Positions 57,468-64,000 of a stretch of 64,000 nt of DNA are shown in pieces. The stretch covers positions 62,001-126,000 of the forward strand of contig JALMLS010000277.1 in the NCBI GenBank assembly GCA_038496445.1, written 5' to 3'. Below the pieces are notes generated by a model. The model ran no database searches, was not told the DNA's origin, and worked only from the letters and a program-made list of their open reading frames with translations. Every line of letters starts with the position of its first letter. Position 1 is the stretch's first letter. Position numbers and translations under genes: made by a program. The DNA comes from Trichosphaerium sp. ATCC 40318. Lineage: Eukaryota > Discosea > Flabellinia > Trichosidae.

Positions 57468-60400
57468 ATGCACCGCCGAAAGGTAAAAGCAAGGCGTGGG
57501 GCCAACAACAGAAGGAAATTAACGTCCAAGAGTGCTCTAAAGCAACGTTTTGGCACGATGTCTGTTTTATAGTTAAACACTGACGTATCGCAGAGTCGTG
57601 GCTAGAGTCGCTCAAGCACAGCAATGTAGAAGATGATAAAGCACCTGATAAAAGCAAAGAAGATGAAACTGAAAAAGACCAGTACGCTGATGGCGCAAGA
57701 GACGATATTGAAGCGCTTTTGGAACAGTTTGCACCTGTTCTTTCGTTAATTAGTCAAGGTATGATCAAACATCCTGTAAAACTGAACCAAGGCAACTGCG
57801 ATGCGCATAGATGTAGCTGCACGCGTTTTAGAATTATGAAGAAAAATGTTCAGGCATTTTAGCTTCAACGTAGACTCACACTGACGTTTTGATAGCAGAG
57901 CAGCTACCAGAAGCATTCTTAGAGATGGGCTACGCAAACGACATTGTCCAACAAATATCCGACACAGACAATGCTCAATCTATAAAAGTAGCATGTCTAT
58001 TCGCTTTGAGCGATCTTGTGGACTCTGACAGAACAGGTCTAAAAATCAAATGGCACATGGCGCGTTCTTACACTATTTACTAGGTGCTCTAGGCGATGCG
58101 TTTTGTGAACAAGGCGTTGTGAAGCTTGCATTGAATATTTTACGTTCTAAAGAACAAGACTATGAAAACGAGATTCAACTCAAGACTGCATGTATTTGTG
58201 CGTTATCTAGCTTGTCAATGCATGATATGGGTACAGTTTCTTTAATTTAGGAAACGATCAAAACACTACATTACAAAAAAGGGTTAAAACGCAACCAAAC
58301 ACTTCTCAAACGCGCCAAGAAGCGTTATTGTTGGAGTTAATTGGTTTTCTTAAATTTTTTCAACATTTAGCGCTTGACACCTTGGTTTTTGGTTTTTTTC
58401 TTTCCAATCGTATTGATTCTAGTGTCTATTTGTTTATTGTATCATTTTGTACTTACAAAAGACGTTTAGAGCTTATTGTGGATTACATGGATAAACGTGA
58501 AATTTTATTATTGAACAATATGCTTCAAGTAAAGTCAATGATGCACTTACATTCTCGTTGTATCGTTTTTGTCAATAACATATACATAAATGGTCGATTC
58601 AAAGCAGGTACGTTTCTCTAACAGTTAGTTTTGTCAACGTACAACCTCTGTTGAGGTGTAGCAGTGTCAATGACATCAACATGTATTTTTTTTTGGTGGC
58701 TAGTGTAAACCGATCAAGGCTTTACGAAACTATTCGCTCATTAGTGTTTAGAGATATCAGAGTATATAATACCGTCTGTTATGACACTTCTTATGTATAA
58801 TGTCACAAATCATATTAAGCTATCCAAGCACAATCCCGCTCATGTTGGAGGTGAAGAATACGAAGGTGATTCAGAGTATGAACTTGAAGCAAGGTGCGTA
58901 TATTGCTTGTAAGGGTATTGTATCGTTAAAGCATTTGCAATATCTCAGATTTACTTACAGTGGTGTTAAAGTAGGACAGCAGAGTTTGAACAAACGCATG
59001 GCGTGCCGTATGCAAGAGATATTCGTGAATATGATGTTGATCCAATGTATAATGATGATCTATATAGTGAGTTCATTGAGCATGCTTGTCACTTACTTGG
59101 TAACCTTACAACTGATGGTGAGTATAATTTTTGCCGCATGGCTTGTTAGTGTTGAAGTACAGTCAACTTTTGTGATGAGATTCACTGAAAATGGGTTTTT
59201 GGTCATTGCTGACTTGTAGTAGTGAGTAATTGTCATTTGGCTGAAAAATATAGTATTATTGATATTATGACGCTTTTATTTCATAATACAGATACCACAT
59301 TAGAGTCATTAACATCTGTTATCAAAGTGCGTCATTTTTTTTCTTTATTTTCTAAATGATCGTCAATGGTCCCCTTGTTTATTTTACTTGGTCCCCTTGT
59401 TATTTTACTTGGTTTTATTTAATCTCATACGCGTATAGTGCCTAGCAAACCTAGCTATAATATCAGAACATAAAGACAAGCTTATGGATAGCAATATCCT
59501 TCCTATAGCTATCAAACTTATAAAGCTAGAAATTGAAGATGAAATGAAAGCACAACTAACGTTGCTTCTTGCTAATATGTCAAGCTACGGTAAGAACATA
59601 TATAAATTCAACTATAATTACAAATGATTCTTACTTCTTTTGATTTATAGAAACAGTAGCAACACGTCTTGTAGAAGGAGGTGTTGTCCAGCCAATCATT
59701 CAGTTACTTTGGGCAAGTCGCACAGAGTTTCAACGTTTTGCAGCAATGGCTCTTGCCAACTTGAGTCAAGGTACTCTTTATTGCAAAACGAGCATACCTT
59801 GCATCTAACAATTATATAGATGTAAATGCTATCCAGTTTATGGTAAAACACGGCGTAATTGCAAGAGCAGTTGACCTATGCTATTCAGCTGATCCAGCAT
59901 TACAAGTACTAAAATGATTGCATCAACATTGAAAGCACTCACCTCTATCTTTAGCGACAAGCCATGAGATTACTCAATGTCATTGCAAGTTATCCAACAG
60001 GTTTATATTGGCGCCTAATGCGTGAAGTGCGTACAGTTTTTTATTAACCTTTAATTTTTTGACAATTTTCCTTTGTAGGTAGGCGCTGTTGAAGCGATAC
60101 GCCACGTATATAAAGAAGCCGCCAAGTATGAAAAGGAGCTACCACAACCATCGTCGAAACGACTAGCTGATGCAACATTGCGGTACCTACTAGGAAAGGC
60201 CAAAGTAAGCAAGCACGTTGCAAGACCAAATGGAATCTTTACCGAGAATGGTACTGTTGAGTGCGTTGATTCTTTGCTTTCTGATTTACATGTTAACAGA
60301 TTGTAGTACACATAATGACAAAGTCGTTAAAGTGGATGAAGCACGTGCACTAAGCGAAAAGGAAAAAGGAAACGAGAACTTCCGTAAACGACTGTACAAG

Positions 60401-62685
60401 GAAGCTTTAGTTTGGTACAGTATTTTTTCTCAATTAACAGTTTCTACCTTCTATTTCTTATTCTTCTTCGTTTAGCTATACAAAGGCGATTGAATGTAAT
60501 CCCAATGATTGTAGGTTATACAGTAACCGCGCTGCGAGTACGATTTATGTTTTATGGCGCAAGCTCTGTTGCAACCTTAGACTCTTTACTAAAGTTCTTT
60601 AAAATCTCATTTTTACCTCTCCAGCTTTTGTTCATTTGGAGCGATATGATCTTGCGCTTAAGGACTCTATGAAGTGCTCAGAACTAGCACCTGATTGGGT
60701 TAAGGTATTTGACTGACTCTTCAAACAAGTGTTTCTTATGTTTTTTTAAGGGTCATTTCCGTAAAGGAAAGGCATTAATGGGATTACAACATTACTCGGA
60801 AGCTGTTGTCACTTTGAGAAAAGCTTTGGAGTTAGAACGCAATAACAAGGAAATACAAGATGCTATGAAGCTCGCTTGGCTCAAGTACAACATTGACACC
60901 ACATTTATTGAACTACTAACGTTATTACTTAAAAAGGCAGCGAGACAGTGCTAATAAAGTATGCACCAAATTTGGAAGTACGATATTCTACATTTTTTGT
61001 TGAAGAATTTTTTTTAAGTTGGCTGTTGGCTAACACATCTTGTGTACAGAATTGAACATGTTCGAAGTTCTTGAATGGCTACATATGCCTTGTATGTTTG
61101 ACTTTACTGGTCGGTTATTATCACATCTATTCGAGCTCTTGAAGCAGTACTTCAGGCGAAAGAATCCTAACAAGGGCAACGGTAAAAATATCGTGGTACG
61201 TACCTTTTTGGTTGTAGCTACTGAGTCCCTTTGCTAAACTATTGTAAATAGGGAGCATGTCCAATAGAGTCTATAGAACAAGGACTTCTTGCGTGGTCAC
61301 TAACAGTAGACGTAGACAAACTCTTGGAACTTGAGGCAGGTTTCTTTTGAACAAAAAGTAGATTCACCTTGTCGTTGATGGTTTCTTCTCTAATAGATTT
61401 AATAGGGTATATCTAACCTGTTATTTGAGTCTGACATGTCTTGTAATGGTGATAAAGATCGCTCTAGCTATTACTTTTCTAAATTCGTTATTACTGTGCT
61501 GTGTCGATTGGTTCTCGAAGGAAACCCTCATCATGGCATAAAAGCATTAAAGAAACTCATTGAACTTGGTCAAACACCTGCAGTACGTGCCAGAAATACC
61601 TTTTTTTGTATTGCCAATACTGTACTTATGTATTACAGATACGAGACTCTATCGGAAGCCCTTTGAACCTCGCTATTGCCTACATCGCTGGAGAAGAAGT
61701 TGGAGGTACGAACCTTCTTTTTTCTTCTTTCGTTGTTTATGGTTTTACTTCTGCTTTGGTTTGTTTGACACTTTTAGGTATGCCTGCATCTCCACTACTG
61801 AGACAATTGTTTCTACAGTATGGAGGGTTGCGTTGCATTGCTATGCATACACAACTGAAGGATTCATGTCAAAATTTCGCTATAGACTACATTTGTGGAT
61901 TGTCAATGTTAGAGTGGCGTAGACGCTCACCAGACCAACTTCAAATAGTTATTGGTACCGTACTTTTACTTTTGCGTGTTAGGTGTGTTAACAGAGTGTT
62001 TGTAGAAGAGTTTATCATTCCTACTCTTGAACAACCGGACACAAAATTGCGGAGCAAAGTAAGTTGTTTTGTAAACGATAATTTTTAAAGCTTACTTCTA
62101 TTTCAGGCTGAGAAAGTCTTTGGGAAACTCTATTCATTGAGGATGATGCGTGATATATTCACTTCGTGGGTTGTTAAATCTGATCGAGAATTCGTACACT
62201 ATATTGCCGAGGAACTTCGAAAATACGGCGCAATCGAAGATGGTAGCCTTGGTATTTTTTAATTGATTTTTTTCTGACTGCTTATTCCTTTATAGATGGT
62301 AGTACAGAGCTAGAATTGGATCCTGACCTAGACTACTATATCGATGACGTATGTATACACCAATATTATCTTTTAGTTATCTCTAAACACAGAATTCTAT
62401 TCTTCTTTTATTCCCATTTTTTTTTTGATGAGAAAAGCAAAAAACTCAAAACCGATTTTAGAATGGTAAGACCCAGGAAAGTCATAATTATTCTCACTGG
62501 TGGGATGTCGTTGAGATTATCAAGGTACTCAAACAGTTTCTTGCTGTAATGACAATAAGCCGTGGCCTTTTGATGCTTTTGAAACGTTACTCACATTTTG
62601 AGTTGTTTAGGCGGGAGAGGACTTGGCACGCAGTTGGGGAGAGTCAAAGTTACAGAACAAACAAAAACAAACTAATAAAAAGTGA
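57468..62685 (+). CDS. Armadillo-repeat and TPR protein with alpha-helical C-terminal region
   Basis: The start is uncertain (ATG 57468 is a candidate). An acidic head (WLESLKHSNVEDDKAPDKSK) leads to armadillo-like helices: LPEAFLEMGYANDIVQQIS, KVACLFALSDLVD, CLANLAIISEHKDKLMDSN, ILPIAIKLIKLEIEDEMKAQ, VVQPIIQLLWASRTEFQRFA and AMRLLNVIASYP, up to about 60190. An intron in phase (60241-60294) joins FTEN to DCSTHNDKVVKVDEARALSE, so the TPR part (KGNENFRKRLYKEALVWY, KAIECNPND, VKGHFRKGKALMGLQHYSEA) follows in the same chain. More helices follow (MFEVLEWLHMPC, HHGIKALKKLIELGQ, EKVFGKLYSLRMMRDIF) to the TGA at 62685. UNC-45-type chaperones and TTC12 combine these repeats with TPR first; here it is last. 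A two-gene reading is possible. Confidence 0.6.
59368..59410. repeat. Tandem duplication of 22/21 bp in an intron
   Basis: GGTCCCCTTGTTTATTTTAC-TT (59368-59389) is followed directly by the same unit lacking one T (59390-59410), inside an intron of the armadillo-TPR gene. Confidence 0.9.
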
Positions 62686-62916
62686 GACTTATTTCACAAA
62701 AAAAGCAGAATTGCACTTTTCGTTACCGGCCAGAGCGGTTGTAAAGTTAGTCACCGCCTTGAGTGTACAATGTCTTCTCTTCCATGACTAGTGGCTAATA
62801 CCTAGGTTGTTAATCGCTTGCTACATGTGGAACTGGGGTTTGTTTGAAGTCCGGACTGGAAATGTATTGACCGACGTACGAAGCCAAACTTTTGGTAAGA
62901 GTCCTGAACCAACAAC

Positions 62917-64000
62917 ATGCGCTTGTTAATTTGTCTCTCGTTGGTAGTACTATGTATTGCCACAAAAGTTACCTATGAAGGTCATTCTGTACTCCAATTT
63001 GTATCTACCCAATCCCAATTAGATAATCTCGTAAAGGTACTAGTATAAAAACTAAAGTATTGTGACCGTTAATATCAAGTTTCCATAGAAAGTTCCTGGT
63101 TTTGACTTATGGAAACAAAGAAAGCACGTGGACGCTTGGAAAATAGATGCAATGATGCCTAGAGAGTATATAAGTGAGTTGGAAGCTATGAACATGAATT
63201 ATACCGTAATTACTGAAGGTACGGCAGAAACGAAAGAAAGACAAGTCAAAAGTACTTTTTTTTGTTAAAACCAATGTTTTTAGATGTACAGAAGCTCATT
63301 GACGACTATGCCAACGCTCCACCTTCTAAACTTAATAAAGTTGATCCTTTCTTTGATGATTTCCGTACAACTGAGCAAACGTCAGCGTACATGGATGAAC
63401 TCGTTAAGAAATATCCAAATTTATTGACTAGAGTTAACGTTGGCACAACTTTTGAAGGTATGACGCAGCAGCGGCTATCACGTTTCGGAAGTTGACAGGA
63501 AATTTTCAGGTAGAGCCATAGATGGACTTCAACTCAGATATGGAACCTCTGTGAAACCAAAGGCAATGTATTTTCAGGTAACTTTCACACGTGAACAAAA
63601 AAATTTGTTCTTTTTGTTCTTAATTTAGTAAAGGCTATGGCACACGCACGTGAATGGTTGACAATGCCAACTGCTTTATATATTCTTACAAAGATGCTTC
63701 AAGACTATACCGATGGTGATCAAGAAATTGTTCGCCTTGTGGAGAACCTTGATTGGCACATGTACGCTCATTATGGTTTTATTCATAATTTCTTTGTTCG
63801 TTACAAACTGTTTTTCTCATTTGTGTTAACTAGTGTACCTTTGGTTAATGTTGATGGCTACACATACACATGGACAAATAGCCGTTTATGGCGTAAGAAT
63901 AGAAGACGTAATAGTGGTGGTAGTTTTGGAGTTGACCTTAACAGAAACTATGGCGTAAGCTGCTCTCCACAGTGTTTTATTTCTTATTTTTCCCAAGCCA
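62917..64000 (+). CDS. Secreted M14 metallocarboxypeptidase (3' end beyond the window)
   Basis: ATG 62917 starts a signal peptide (MRLLICLSLVVVLCIATKV). A propeptide-like stretch follows (FVSTQSQLDNLVK, VPGFDLWKQRKHVDAWKID, MPREYISELEAMN). The catalytic domain begins near 63290: RTTEQTSAYMDELVKKYPNL, VNVGTTFEGRAIDGLQL, MAHAREWLTMPTALYI (first zinc His and Glu, near 63645), IVPLVNVDGYTYTW, LWRKNRRRN and GVDLNRNYG (substrate-binding Asn-Arg). The window ends before the third zinc His and the catalytic Glu. The pro-region and HARE motif suit the A/B subfamily, which removes C-terminal residues from peptides outside the cell. Across the intron at 63580-63625 the phases disagree by one base; see findings. 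Confidence 0.9.

Noticed and set aside
58328-58621. Plus-strand hydrophobic frame suggestive of a membrane protein
   Set aside because: Spans an intron of the armadillo-TPR gene; only the part from about 58470 is exon.
57468-62685. Calling this gene UNC-45
   Set aside because: TPR and armadillo parts are present, but the order is reversed and the UCS-type sequence was not recognised.
1-64000. tRNA genes, rRNA, CRISPR arrays, bacterial operons, transposase or viral genes
   Set aside because: No tRNA B-box consensus, rRNA signatures, direct-repeat/spacer arrays or transposase motifs were found by eye; the intron-rich genes exclude a prokaryotic source.

Overview
This is nuclear DNA from a compact, AT-rich, intron-dense unicellular eukaryote. 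Genes are one to a few kb long with 80-700 bp between them on both strands. Nearly every gene is split by short introns, mostly 40-125 nt, with a strong 5' splice preference for GTACGT/GTACG-type donors and T-rich 3' ends. A few introns are only 22-23 nt. TAA, TAG and TGA all end genes, so the standard code is likely. The gene set (free-living, secretory, Ras/TKL signalling, PARP, TTC14, EF-hand light chain) does not look like a plant, yeast or animal. An amoeboid or flagellate protist is plausible, but I cannot name the lineage.

Layout. 0-3 kb: a UBE2Q-type E2 gene cut by the left edge (-) and a TTC14-like S1/TPR/RS protein (+). 3.6-10.3 kb: three secreted or surface proteins, namely a CBM6-type protein, an Asn/Thr-rich GPI-type surface protein, and a GH5 endoglucanase with a proline linker and C-terminal beta domains. 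11-15.6 kb: a C1-armadillo-TKL kinase and a small unknown. 15.9-23 kb (-): mitochondrial AGXT-type aminotransferase, a LamG-like secreted protein, and a secreted alpha/beta hydrolase. 23-31.1 kb (-): an 8 kb gene for a giant Rad5/16-type SNF2 ATPase. 31.7-36 kb (+): F-box/AAA+ fusion, SDR, START-like protein. 36.2-42.1 kb (-): duplicated-module small protein, coiled-coil protein, EF-hand light chain, small unknown. 42.4-46.3 kb: unknown acidic-tail protein (+) and a mono-ART-type PARP with a long Q/N/P-rich head (-). 46.4-54.6 kb (+): small unknown, RNase III domain protein with a basic low-complexity tail, glutaredoxin-2-like protein, and a protein with six tandem Raf-type RBD-like folds. 54.9-56.9 kb (-): mitochondrial SPFH/vault-shoulder-like protein. 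57.5-62.7 kb (+): armadillo-TPR protein. 62.9 kb to the end (+): M14 carboxypeptidase cut by the right edge.

The secreted hydrolases and carbohydrate binders (CBM6, GH5, LamG, alpha/beta hydrolase, M14) suggest extracellular digestion or wall/coat handling. No operon logic is expected; neighbours share little beyond compact, sometimes divergent, promoters. The most unusual items are the six-RBD protein, the F-box/AAA+ fusion with a damaged Walker A, the giant RING-less SNF2 protein, an intronic 115 bp hairpin that looks like a miRNA precursor or MITE, a minimal RNase III, and the 22-23 nt introns.

Exon models were built by eye from reading frames and GT-AG sites. Start codons, first exons and weakly conserved segments are the least certain parts.
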